Below are positions 10,641 through 24,600 of a DNA stretch of 64,000 nucleotides, piece after piece; the stretch's first letter is position 1; each line of letters begins with the position of its first letter. Below the pieces are notes generated by a model. That model did not search any database, was not told the DNA's origin, and worked only from the letters and a program-made list of their open reading frames with translations. Origin of the DNA: Elysia chlorotica (Eukaryota > Mollusca > Gastropoda > Plakobranchidae); contig RQTK01000111.1 of assembly GCA_003991915.1 (NCBI GenBank), positions 504,776-568,775 of the forward strand. Direction: 5' to 3'. The position numbers and the translations under genes are program-made.

Positions 10641-13600
10641 AAGAGAATCTAGATCCAAAAATACGTTGGCAAACTGAGCACAGTGACTATTACTCTAAGT
10701 ACAAAATACCATCTAAATAAGATCTAAACCTGAAGCTAAACAGTGAAATTACATGAAAATAGACTTGGAAAAGGCATTTCTGATAGAAGTGAAGGGTAAT
10801 TAGGTATTATTAGGAGATAGATGAGACAAAACACTAGAAAATAGCTAGGAAGCGTCAAAGGGGGAATCTTACTCACCGAAGCATAACTCAAGGACTGCTC
10901 AAATTTGATCACAAAATAACCGATAGTCTGTGTGCACGCCAGGGCCACTCCACCCAGTCAAACCAACACCCCTGTGTACCTCACTGCAATTAATTTTATT
11001 ATAGAATGTAACCATTAACAAGTAAACAGAACCTGACTACCGCTACAAACTCTCAAGAACCTTTTCTTGGTTCAGGGGCAGCTTCTGCGGTAGAGACTAT
11101 AATATTGACATATATATACGTATCATGGGTTCAATTTCTCCAAAAATGTTCTGTATTTTTAGATGACGATATCTCTTGAGGTCGGTTCCATCCTGTATCT
11201 CAAAGAATTAGACGCTAAAGAGAATAATATGTGGTGCCAAAAAGCCCAGAGCCACAGCAAAAGTTGTGATGGTAAAAATATCTTTCCAAGTCTCTTTCAA
11301 TGGTATACATCAGAATTTTAAAGACAAATTATTCCTCTATCAAAGCGTGACTTTTAAAATCTAGAGCTCATTTAACATTTCTTTAGATCTGCTGCTGTTC
11401 CCTTTAAATTATCTTGTTCACACTCTAACTTTCTTTTGTCTCTTCCCTTCTCATTTAGTATCCATCTCTTTTCCCACTCATTCCTCTCTTTCTATGTTTC
11501 TAGCTTTTTATTTTAGCATAATATCTCCCTGTATGACTGGGCATTTTTTTTTAACTGCCCCCCTTCTCCCCTGCCAACAGTTATAGCTTGACTACTTTAT
11601 ACCTTTGAAATGCATGTCACAGCTAAATAGCCACTGTAAGCACATGATTTGAAAAAGTCAATTATATCATTAGCATTAATTTACATTGAAGCTAAATATT
11701 TTCTTGCTGAAAAAATTCACTTCTAAATTAATTATTTCTTATGTAACCAGAAATTTACACAGGGATCTCCAATGTAGATTATCAAAGGCAAAAATGATGA
11801 TCTAAATGTGATGCTTGCTTGCTCCTTCTGCTTGCTGATGTATATCTAAGCTGACATATCCAAATTTCTTCCCATAGCTGAAAATATGCACCTTATACCA
11901 TAAAAAAAAAAAATTATCATGCTGAGCAAGGCCAGCAATAATATTCTGTGCATGACGTGAGGTATATTGAAGCACACATATATAGCCTGTAAGTAAGCTA
12001 GAATTTTAACTTTCCCAGCAGAGTGAAATCTGATACTGCTATCTTTGTGATGCCTTTGTCACGTTTGTGCGCTGCAGTATGAGCCTGTGGAGGAACTGCC
12101 AATGGAATGCAAGCCAGGTTAAACATCATTTAATGTTCATTCTATCTGTGACCATTAAACTTCACATTTGGATGCATAAGATGCATTTTAAAATATTAAA
12201 ATATACGTGAATGGAATTACAGTTGATAATGAGAGTTGGATTTATGACAGTTTATACACATAGTTAGTTATTATAAGCAAAATGAAAACTGGCTAATCTG
12301 TTTTTTTTTTAGGCTGAAGCGTATTTTTAAACTTCACTTTTAAGTTTGTCACCGTGTTTTTGCAGTACGTCAATTCAGCCTTACAAATGCCCAAAAATGC
12401 GTGCTTCCTATCACTCTTTATAGCGAATAGTTTCCAGCAAATACTAATCTTACCGTGCGAAGACATAATCTTATTAAGGAAAACAAGCGTTACAAGAATT
12501 GATTGCAAAAATACAAAGGTTAACTAAGGAGTATGGAAATATAATTATAGAATGGAATAATGCTGGTACTAGTGACGACGTGTGAATGTAACAACTGTAG
12601 ATGAAACACTGTGATGCGTCGCTTATTAGTCTTAGACTTAATCTTAACGGTTGGTTGGTTGGGTTGGTTTAACGTCCAACAGAAGCACTGAAATGTCTTG
12701 GCTATGAAGAAAAAATAAGTTGAGTAACATCAAAATACCGGGCTTTGATTTCAGTGACATCAGATAGACAGTGTGCATACTGTTTTTTTGCCACTCCCTC
12801 CCCTCCCCCTCTCCCCTCCCCACCACTATTTCAAGTCGCACAGTGGATTGTCTGACGTGGTGCCAGATCCACCCCACCACAATAGGACTGTCACTGAAAG
12901 TTTCTTAGACACTAGTACTAAGTCAGCCTCTTGGGCCTCTCTCTTTCCTTCTAGCAAGCAGAGACGAACAGTGACTTGTGCCTGAGTGGGAAAGAACAGT
13001 GGCTCGTATTCGCCAGTAGGGAGTAGTGACTTGTGACTCATCATAGAGAGTAGCGAGTCAGACTTGTTCTTGCGAGCATGAGCCAGCTCTACATCACAGT
13101 AATTTTACTTCATTAAACGACCTTATTTTATATATCTAGATAGATACATAGAGTTTATAACACGTTTTTACACGTCCTTACACACACACACACGCTCTGG
13201 CTCTCTCTCTCTCTCCCTCACACACACACACACACAGAAACACAAGTGACAAACACTTGCATGCCGCTTTCAATAGCTCCTTTCCTGGAGTAGCGGAGTG
13301 GAGAGCATGCAGCATATACCCATATCCCAGTAGTAACAGTGGATCAAATGGTATATTTTTTAACAATAGATTTTATTATTTGAGAGAACGGTTACAAAAA
13401 AAAACAAACTGGATCTCATAATTTGCTTGTTCATTGAAGCAAGGCACTCAATTAGTTTTACCTTGCTTCATTGATCAGAGCAACTCAACCAGGGCACATC
13501 ACAGGCTGCAGTTGAATGAGCACACCTACTTTTTGTTTGTTTCCAAAAAGCATTGCTTAACAATCATCTGACTCTTTTTGTCAGTGAGATCTGTTGAAAT

Positions 13601-14768
13601 CATATGAACCTCTCTGTGAGTGAGAACTGTTGTCCAAGTCTACTGCATTCTGTTACATTTGCATCCTAGGTTGGTTTAGTTTTTTTATGGAGTTTTGGGA
13701 TAAGATTTTTTTTCTCTTTATAGAAAAGTAGTTGACTCCCGATGTGCTTGACAGCTCTTCAAGGTTTGATTTAAGAAAGATTATTAGGCCTAAAAATTTA
13801 AGCAAGTCATCTAGAAATTTATCTTTTACCTTAATAAAACAAATATTATTTTCACATTAAGAGCTTTGAATGTGCATCAAAGGAAAATAAAGAAAAATAA
13901 AGTTGGAGTTAAAAAAGAAGCAAAGTTAATTAAATTTATGATCATACCGTTCTTTTTTCTTTTCGGATTTGGGCAGCAAAGGAAAATAGGTATACAATGT
14001 TAAATTCATTGTTTCTTTCTGAACTTACTCAAAAACAGTTTACTGAACGTTTCTTGAAATACTTTTACTAATCCATTTTTACCCCTTCCCCATTTTTTTT
14101 CTTAAATAAAAAATTATTACACACAAAGTTAAGGGTAGAGTGTTTGGTTAGGGATAGGAAAGGAAAACAATGAAAGCAAATATGCCACATTTTTATGACA
14201 GTTATTTAATTATTTACTTGCTCTTATTGCTCAGTAAAGACAAAAATGAAATGTGTCGAGTGAAAAAGGTAATTTTTGCATCATGCAAACTATTGCATCT
14301 CAAATACCATCAAGAATTGGCATATATAATTAATAATGAGAGAACTAAAGATAGATACACAATTTTTATTCACTATAAACATGACAATTTTAAACAAGTT
14401 ATATACTCAATGGTTCTAAAGAATTTGCAGAAAAAAATATCTTGAAGTAAAACTCCAACACTGAACTAAGATTTGATAGATCTTACTATCAAATTGGTAC
14501 TTCTGAGATGGAGTACAACAATCAACTAAAATTAAACATCATGAATGAACCAACATCCATACATCACATAAATATAAAAGTATGTTTTTTAATGTCTTTA
14601 AATGTTATTTTACTTCTTTGTAAATTCCCTTATTTTGATAAAAGTATACATAGTCTCAAATTAATTTCCCTTCAGAGGCCTAAAATGAAACTGCTGTACA
14701 CTTACCTTCTGCAGTATGAAGAAGAAAAGTATTTTACACCATTACTGTTTCTTTTCTCAAATTTTTAG
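10641..14768. other. Region upstream of the phosphatase start: repeats, no confirmed exon
   Basis: Mostly AT-rich single-copy-looking DNA. It includes a SINE-tail-like phrase (GGGTTGGTTTAACGTCCAAC, about 12660) and a CA/CT simple repeat at about 13170-13240. A 5' untranslated exon of the phosphatase gene probably lies here or further left, because the first coding exon begins with a splice acceptor. I could not locate it. Confidence 0.4.
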
Positions 14769-15106
14769 ATCAGAGACCCGACTAGACTTGCCCACTGAGA
14801 AACTCATCCCCCAAGCAATGAAGAAATGTTTTCCAGGATAACAGGCAGCTTGAGGAGAATTGGTTTCAGCAACTCCGACAATTCAAACCATCGAACAAGT
14901 GAAAAACAGCGACATGGGGACTCTGAGGGGGAATCGTCCCCGTCACGCAGGCAGCGCAACTCTCACCCTGAGAGACACGCCTACTCCAGGCCTTACTTCC
15001 TGCGGCTGTCGAGTGAGGAGGAAATGCTGTCCAGAGACTTCCGAGAGCGGCCGGTGATCGTCTCTAACGAGCCAAGTCTGATCCCGCTGGGTGCCGGCTA
15101 TGCAGA
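14769..15106 (+). CDS. Phosphatase exon 1 (coding from 14826)
   Basis: A pyrimidine-rich acceptor ending TTTTTAG at 14768 opens the exon, so a 5' untranslated exon lies upstream. The start is the ATG at 14826, since MFSRITGSLRRIGF matches the family N-terminus. An earlier ATG at 14818 is in another frame and stops after seven codons. The donor is GA|GTGAGT after 281 coding bases, phase 2. Confidence 0.88.
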
Positions 15107-18100
15107 GTGAGTTGAAAAATCAGGCAAAAAGAATGAGTGTATCATGTCCAAAGTGTCCAGAAGATTGAGCTAATATGTGAGACGCTATGGCCTTTTCGGC
15201 ACAAGTGGTTAATAAAGGGTTTGATCTAGAGCCTCCATCATGTATTCTCCTTTTGTAATGAATATAATCTCTGGTTCTAGAAACAATTGAATTTTTTCAA
15301 TCTTTTAAATTATATTTGATGCCCTTTATCACACTTTGAATAGGTCAGAAAATCAAAACTCAGACTTGTGCCTGATTCACCTAGGTTTTCTCACATACTC
15401 ATCACTCTATGATATGAACATCATAAAAAAAAATTTGTGTTCTTTTTCCTATAATTTTTTGCAGGTTGCTGTCTGCATATTAATCTTGCTTCTTATGCAC
15501 TGAAAGCGAGAAATTATCCAAAAAGATGTTAACAGTTATACTGGACACATATGCAGATTTAGAATGAAATGATTTGTCAAGAAAACGATACATTAGTGAT
15601 CAACTATAGCAGCACCCGCTGCCGCGGGACCTTGGAAGTATCCCCACATTTATCTCTATATAAGCTCTATAACCTGTGCGCTGATATGACAGAGCAGGGA
15701 CAGGCCCAAGCATGGATACAGTGGGAGAGTTTGAGCGAGCTGTAGAGGAAGAAAAAAGAACGGCATTGTTTTGTTTTCCACGCCGTGATCTAACCACAGC
15801 CGCATAATTTTGGTTTACACTGCTAAAGTGCTCGATTTATCTGTGACGTTTTTTGCCAACCTACCTACCATAAGGGGTTGGGACTAGGGATGGGGAAGGG
15901 ATGAGAGGGGTTGGGGGATTGGCTAAAAGCAAGCCCACTGTTTGTGCACTGTGATTCGTAATGTTATCTTACCAGTCAAGTGGTGTGTGGCTGTGAGAGG
16001 CACATGACTATTATAGGCCTAAATTCTAAATCTGCGTGACCAAAGTTACTAAGTCTAGCCTAAGTGAAAGTGTGGGATAATTGTAGGTGCTAGTCTGCTA
16101 CACAAGTTGAACAACCCAAATAAAAGAATGGTCGAAATCAATCAGGGCGAGGAGGAAGGGAGGGGGTGAGATGCGTTAGGTCTATGTGTGTAGGCACTTG
16201 GGCTATGTGGGACTGCAGGCCCTTGTTAATTGTATCGTTCATTTCGGTTGGTTACGATTGTTGATCCCAAAACACATGCATGCACTCCTGATTACCACTA
16301 GCTATACAATAATGAATGTGAATTTTACAGCATTAATTCCCCTTTGCTTCCCCATTGCGGGAGCATGCCTACAGCGGGACGTTTCTTCTGAGCCAGTTCT
16401 GTTACAAACTAACAAAGTTGAAATCATGAGCTCTGCCTTAATTCATTTATTAAGCAACATCACCAGCTAAAAATGAGTAAAGCTTAATGGTGCAAGACTT
16501 TTGGTCATTAAAAAAAGACAGAGTAAATAAAGATAAAAAACCTTTACTACAAATTAATGATACCTTGGAGATTTTTAAGCATTTTTGCCTGTTGAGCTTA
16601 CTCACGCTTTTCAGCAAGAAGGAAAAACCTTTCAGAAATTACATTCTCTACAAAAACATACTTGTTACCATTATAGGTAATAAATGAAAAAGTAACTTTT
16701 TGTACATTAAAAAAATTAAACAGATGTATCAATGGTGGCAAGTCAGAGATGAATGAAGATGAAGCTGCAGTCGGGTCTTTTCACCTGCCGACTCATCCAA
16801 ATGGTCTGGTGGACACTGCTCGGAATGTAAGTAGTCTACAATAAAAAAATTATATTAATAAAAATTGTTTTCAGATTTTCATAAAACAACACAATTACAC
16901 CTGTGACATCTAAGGAACAACAATAAAGTGAATGCACCTAATGATCTATATTTAAAAAAAAAAAAAGAAGAAAAATGGCCACAATTTTTTATGAACCGTC
17001 AAAACTGCTGATCCAATTGACCTGAGAATGTCTATGTGCCTTAGTGACTTCATTTTGCACTCAAGGCATTACAAAGGTGTATATTTCCACCAAATAATCC
17101 ATGCTAATTGCCTTACCACTAATTCTCAAAATGCTTTGTTTTCAACAACATCAACAACAACGTAAATAAAAATAACAGCTGATCAGGCTGGTAAAAGTTA
17201 TAATGATATTAAAAACATTAAAAACAAGTATGACAATGAAAGGTTATATGGCAATCACACAATGAAGTATTTCATTCAGAATGAAAAAAAGGATGTCTTA
17301 ATTATATAGTTAAAGCCTGAACTTTTGTGAGATATGATGTATGATGTGTTTCAGTTCAATACTAACTTTTCAATTTTTACTGTACATGGATGCTTCGGGA
17401 ACTTCAGGAATGTGAAAAAAACAAAAGTTGCATATGTACTATTCACATTTAGTATAATCGTTTGAGGGTTATTACGTTTGTCCATGTCTATTGGGCAGTC
17501 TAATAATCAGTTTTAAGTGACCCTCCCTTAACTTTAAATACAACAGACGACAGTGCGCGTTGCAGTCTTCTGTGTCTGTTACATCTGTGTGGAGCTACTG
17601 GTTTTAATTTCGACTTGAGTGCGTTTCTTTTACAGAGCAACCCCCCCTTAAGCATCATCGGCTGGGAGAGGTCACTGGTCAGGATGGTCAATTTCTGATC
17701 AATGTCCAAATGGTCTATTAAGTCTGTCTGACCCATGTTTAGTCTGGCTTCTCCTCTCAAACCTAGCCTGGTGTAGCTGTTTGAGAATAGGCATGTAGGC
17801 CTCCATATCACATGATAGAATGAAGTACACTCTGTCTTGAATATGTGTGCATTTTATACAATTATTACCTGTATTCTGTTGGCAATATGCACAAAAGTAA
17901 AGAATGTTCCTGGAGAAATTCAAATTTTGAAATATTTTAGATGTTTTTATAAAAAAAAAATTCCTTTTATCATGTCAATGATCGACTAAAAAGGACATTT
18001 TGTTCAATTACAATGATTTTCTTTCCTGTCTGACAGATTATGTGTGTTTCTTCTAGTCTCTTTTGCCTGCCTTATGCCCAATTTTTCTCTATGACCAGTT

Positions 18101-21100
18101 GGACATGATAGACGTGCAGTACTTCGGCATCTTTGACGGCCATGCGGGCGCAGGGGCGGCTCTCATGGCTGCGGATCAACTCATCAACCATTTACAGGCA
18201 TGTAGGCTCGGCACTGAGAAACTCTTAACTCTATAAAAAGGGAAGAACAATGGCAGTATAATTAATTATTCTATCTCTGTTGTTAGGTCAACAGTCGCTT
18301 TTGTTTTACACTTAGTAAATTTTTTTTTTCAAAACCTTTTCCATCAATTTACACATCCACTTGATGGTTTTAATTTGTCGAGAAGACGTTTTGAAAATTG
18401 TGTCTTGCAACTCGCAGCGCAGTGGGAAACGATGGTCATAAAGAATTGAATTGGGTGAAGAGGAGGTCCGATAGTAGAACGCACAGCTTCTTATCGAAAG
18501 GTTCAGGGCCTTATTCCCAATCTGGGCGCCTTGGTACCTACTGCTCTGGTGGAGAATCTTTCTTGAGACTTAAATGTTCAACTAGGAGAGAGCTTCACTT
18601 TCTTTGATCAGAGGTTACATTTCAAAACATACATGATGCCCATGAAAGTCAGAAAGTATGAATTTTTCTCGAAAAATTAAGAATCTGGTAGGAAAAAAAG
18701 CATTATGTTTTATTGTCAAAACAGTTTAACAATGAGTTGTTCCGTTAAATAGTATGTAACATGTCAGAAAGAGCAGACAAAGCTTATTCGAAAGAAACTG
18801 TAGACTAGTTACAAAAAGAATTGTAGTTAATAAAAAAACATTTTTTTTTCTGTCTTAGCACCTTAGTGTCTGTAAGATTGATTTTACTCAGGTAGGGACA
18901 AGCTAAGATCATTTGACTGAAGGGTTCTAATTATGCAATTTATTGATTTATTCAAAGAATTTAATTATGAATTTAATTGATTTCATGTGGTTTTGTCTGG
19001 GGGAGTAATAATTCAGGTGCAAAGTTTTAAAACCAAATGCATTTCATTATGCTGAGTAATCATTGCTCAACACTTTAGACTCAATATGGAAAAACTTTAT
19101 AGTTGAATAGTCAAGGGGCGAACTGGCGCAAGCAGTTGAGCGTTGATTTCCCCTCAATCTGTCAGTATATGGCAGTACATCAAATTGTCATGTTAGTCTT
19201 GGGGATCATCTACAATAGCCTAAATCGTGCTGACGTTGGGACGCTGAGCAACAAACAAACAAAAAACCCTGAATAATTGTTTCCCTACGTGAACTCCATC
19301 TTCCATAACTTGTGTTATTTAACTCTGATTCATCAGGAGAAGCTGGTAGCCATCCAGGATGATTTGTTCCTACGTCTTCCGAGAGAATCAACAGCATCCA
19401 GTTTTAATGACCAGAACTCAAAATCTATAAATATAAACATCAACATGCTTGTCACAGGAGCCCTGGAAACCGCCTTCTGTGATTTTGTACGGGAAGTTTG
19501 TTCACTAATTTGGTTTTTATGACAAATAAGAGAATGGATTGCAAGTGATTTCAGTCCAACCTTAGTAAGATGTATGAATTTTATTTATCTCTTCACAGAT
19601 TCTGTAAGGCTTTCTAGTTGTTTGTAATATCAGATATACATCAATGTCTTTATCTTTGCTAACCACACATCATTGAGTGTAAAATACCAAGCCTATCTTT
19701 ACTTTTTCTCATCATGCTGTTCACCTGTTGAGTGTTCTGGTATGCTTTGTACCGATACTATCCATTTTGAAACCATAAGTATCAAAACTTTGACCTTTTT
19801 TTAAAATTTTCACAAATACCCATGAAAAATTTAACACCTTTATTTGGTTTGGAGCGTACCGGTACTCAGAAAAATTAATTAATTATTCTTTTCAAAAAAG
19901 TTTTGAAATTTCTAATATAGCAGAAGCTCTCTGAAGGAATTTCATTTGTTTTCAAACAATATTGTTTTTCATATGCATAAATCAAAATAGTTTGATTTGT
20001 ATCGTAAAAAAATAAAAATAAAAACGAACTACTTGTCTATCAACAAGGATGAACATATAGCAAGAGAGAAGAACATGTTCAACATCTCGGGGGGGTGTGC
20101 AGCTGTAGTGGTGCTCATCATGATGGACCGAGTATATGTGGCCCATGCCGGAGACTGCAGGTAACAAGTTAACCATTAGGTCCCTCCCCATATTGTTGTT
20201 GTAAGTGCTGTCTATCTAGAATTATTTGGGCTTTAGCCCTTCTGTCCAATGTCATTTTCTAGTATCTGTAAATTTGTTTAAGCTGTTGGATGTATAATTG
20301 ATTTTGTCTTTGGTTGGATTAGAGGTGAGAAAGGGAGATCTTATTTTATTTAGGGGTTTTCTGCACAAGAAGTGCCTGTCGACAGCCTTATAGAGAGAGT
20401 CACACAGACACAGCAGGCACATTTAAGAAGCGGATTAAGTGAGGTAACAAAAATATTTAATTTGCCTCTAATCCCTTGGTATTCAGTTAGCTCAATGTAG
20501 TCTTTCCTAATATAAGGTTTAAAAGCAATTCTCTTGATTGCGACCTGTTGTGCTCATTAGGTTCAGTGGCAGATGTCTCACAAACTACAAATTTAAAGGC
20601 CATATTTCAACTTTACATTATTCCTAACATTGAAGGGATTGAGGCAGACATACTATTAAAAATCAGTATAAATGAGTAAGAAATATCACCAGAGGATGAA
20701 GTGCCTTTTGAAGGCTGAAGATCTCTTTGTGTCAGAAATATGAACTAGTTGCGCAGTGGTTAGCAATCAAACACCAACATTGGATCCACTGAATGCCGAC
20801 GTTGTCGGCAAGATTTCGACAATATTGTTGGAAAATTATTTTTAGCTCGAGTAACATCATATTGGCGTGTCGGCAATTTGCCACTTTATTAGCGGTTAGC
20901 AATCAAGCACCTACATTGGATCCACTGAATGCTGACATTGTCTGCAAGATTCTGACAACATCGTTGGAAAATTATTTTTAGCTTATCAGGAATCTCCGCT
21001 ATGATCAAACTCTCCACTGTCAGAAAACCAAGAAGTGTATCTATTTCGCATTTAAATAGAGTATGCGCAGTTCGATAATTTTTGTTTCGAATTTCTTTTT

Positions 21101-21585
21101 CTCGTGTTAGGGCCTATTGCTTGAAAACAAACCTTAAAGTTCGTTTTGCTTGTTCAACACCATCTTGTGACCCGCTTTCTTGAATTTACTGATTATTGTT
21201 TATCTCTTTCTTGGCGATTGACTTTCCTTTGTATTAAAGTCATCTTACTCTTGACATCAGTTTGGCCAAGTTTAGTAAAATTTGACCCTACCATATTGTT
21301 CTCACATAGCCATGCTCTAGATCTAACTCTGAAATTTCTCGGTTGGAGACAGATAGTCGATGACGTCAAGCACTGCAGGGTTCAGCCGAAAATTCCCCAT
21401 GCACTGAACTTATGAGATAGTTTGAAAAGAAGTTTAATTCCGATCTATCTAGGTGTAGAAATCTAGGACTAGTTATAATCTACCTAAACCTAGATTAAGT
21501 CTCTCTCTCCACTCTTTACTTATTTGAATTCGACCATCTTTTTTCCTCTCCCTTTCCCTCTCTCCACAAATTTAGGTTCCTTCTC

Positions 21586-21662
<77 letters not shown>

Positions 21663-24600
21663 ATCCCTACGTTTTGACATATGAAAAAGTTAAACAAAAC
21701 GGTTAGGGCTCACATGCAGGTGTAATTGGTATTCTAACTCTAAAATTCAACTGTCTAATCGTGCCTCCCACCCACCCTCACCTTCCACGCCATAAGAGAT
21801 TACTCAAAATGTACTGCTTTTGCTAACTCTTATGTAAATTCCTTCTCTCCCTACTCGTGCTTAGGGCTGTTGCTTACATAGGAAATGAAAATATCCTAAT
21901 GGCCAGAGAATTCACCCCAATGACCGACGCTGAAAGAATCCAGGCAGTAGCAAACCTAAAGCCAGACCTGACGTACAGCTTCTTCAGCGACAATTACTTC
22001 CTCAAGCCGTTAAGCAAGAAAGATCTTGGCACTCAGGTCTATTGCCGCCTTCCTCATAGGCATGGCTGGTCAGTAGACAGTGCAGAAGAAAATTTGATGG
22101 TTTTGAATTTTTACCGTAATCCTCTGATTATTAATCCATATTCCTCAATCATTTTTTTAGAAAGTGATTATTCATGCGAGAAATTGTAGTGTCAAATGTG
22201 ATTCATTTTGTCAAGTGAACTTCATTTAAGTATAAAGACTCCATGTAGAAAATCGCACCTGTATAGACGTTTCTTTTTTTTGTTGTTTAAATTTTGAAAT
22301 GTCGTTACAGAAAGTGATTAAAAAAACAACAAAAAAACGGATAAATCAAACGGACGCAAGAAAAATAATGATTTATCAAAATTCATTTATTATATTCATT
22401 TATCATTTTAATCGCACCTGTATAGACGTTTCTTTTTTTCTTTTTTTTGTTGTTTAAATTTTGAAATGTTATTACAGAAAGCAATTAAAAAAACAACAAC
22501 GGATAACTGAAACAGACGCAAGAAAAATAATGATTTATCAAAATTCATTTATTATATTCATTTATCATTTTAACTTATTCATCTTTTCTCTCATTGTATT
22601 TTCACCCACAGAGATTTTAAATACTTCATGTAAAAGTATATAGACATGAAAAGAGGAGGAAAACACATAATTTTTTTTTTTTTGCACACATGCATGTTTC
22701 AACATATTTTATTGTGGATAAACAATCTTTCAATAACTTGTATAATCATATAATAAAATTATTTTCTGAGTGTTGTTTTATAGATAGACTTTAACAAGCC
22801 TCATTTAATATTTCATTTTGAGATAAATTATATGAAAAAAGCAGTGCAAATGAAGGAATAAGAATACAATAAACTTTCTTACACTCTTTTTTTAGGTAGA
22901 GGTTTAACATGCCTTGTCTATTTCTGTGATTTTAATGCCTTATAATGGATATGCCTTTATTTAATATCAGGTACTACAAAGAGGTCACAGAGGAAGATCT
23001 GTCTAAACCAAGCTTAGTGACTGGACACGGAAAGTTTGTAAGTGTTAGACACTTAGGAAAATTATGTATTGAAGTTCATTAATAAGAAAATTAATTTAAA
23101 AATGTAATATTTGGTTAGTTTTACATCCCCTTCAATTCACTCTACACACTCTATACAGAGACAGGATCGCTAGCTGAGATTTAAACTTTAGTCCATAGCA
23201 CTAAGTTATATAGGACTCTTACTTAGGTTTTAAGCTTTTATGCATGTGTTATAAGTTACGGCAATCCTTAGTGAGAATAATTTGAGTACATTTCTATGTC
23301 TCAGTTTGTCCTAAATTTTTTTTTTCATTGATGATCTTTGCGCCAATTGCTGTTGACATAATGATGTAAACACTTATTCTGCTTTTCTGAGAAGAAAAAA
23401 TTTGTTCAGGATCTATTTTTACGGACGTGTGAAATGAGGGGTTTATAAAAAAAAAAGGGGGGGGGGGAGGGGGGGGGGAAGAGTAGTTGTAGTAGTTGAG
23501 TTGGTTTAATGTCCAACGTCAGCACTATATAGGCTATATTGTGGACGGACCCCAAGACGGATATCTGACAATTTTATGTTCTGCTACTCAGAAGACGCGG
23601 CAGGGTATCATGACTCCTGTCTCAGCTGGTCACATTAAACTGACACTGATCCAACCAGTACGGGGCGAAAAAAATCGCCAATGTTCTACCCTAGGGAAAG
23701 GATAAAGAATATTATAACACTAATTTATAAATTTTAATTATATTTTTGTTTTATGAAAAAAAAACATTCAGACAATAAAGAACATAAAGTCTTTTATTTC
23801 ATGTTGCAACCTACCTTCATAAATTTTAGAGAATTCCCAAAATAGTGGGCACACAAGGAATGGGCCTTAAAACCAGCGATGTGAAGAGGTTATCCCACCG
23901 ACCATTGACTATAATTATTTGTGTCTCGGAGAGATTGTTCACTTATGTAGTAGTACTGGATAAGTGGCATAAAAGGAAGATACAAAAACTACACGTTACA
24001 TTTTGTTCATAACTACAAGAAAAAATTATCAGCGACATAGATGACCAGTTCATATCTATTTACCACAGCAAACATTGGCCAGTATGTGTGGTTTGATTGA
24101 TCCTGCACAGTAGAAAGGTCTAGGATAAATATTCCGGAGTAAAATTTTTTTTTGTGGAAGATTTAAATATTAATACATTGTCCCAAATACAGAAAAAATT
24201 TTTATGGAAGTAAAAGTGAAATTTATAAAAATCAATTTTGTTTAGCCATTATATTGTAAGCTAGAGACAAATGAAACAAATACATAGATAACTGGCATTG
24301 GCCATGTGCATTTGATGACTATGGTTTCTGTGAAAAATTTCAATGAAAGATAAATAAACCTTTGTATTTTATGACTTCATGAATCAAATGAGAAGAATCA
24401 ATTTTACCAGATAGGGTAATCCAGGAAAGCAGTGGGAGGCCTAGTCCGCGAAAAAATAATGTTCTGCGCTCTTTGATGCTGATACAGTAGTTAGTTACTT
24501 TGTGTACAACAACAAATAGGACAAGTGCCATGGTTTCCACATTTGAGCAAACAGCAACAACATTGTGAAATTAAAGTAGGTAAAATCTCCATTATCTTCT

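Larger units (their letters stand above)
20161..21864 (+). other. Phosphatase intron 5 with tandem duplication and (CT)n
   Basis: It holds a 90-bp direct duplication (20758-20847 and 20894-20983) and a (CT)n array (21589-21660). No gene is seen. Confidence 0.6.

Noticed and set aside
14170-14768. Two AT-rich plus-strand frames before the phosphatase start
   Set aside because: Composition is driven by AT-rich DNA, there is no domain, and the second runs into the exon 1 acceptor.
15640-15690. TATA-box promoter inside phosphatase intron 1
   Set aside because: A TATA-like word in a GC-richer patch, but no adjoining exon or initiator could be supported.
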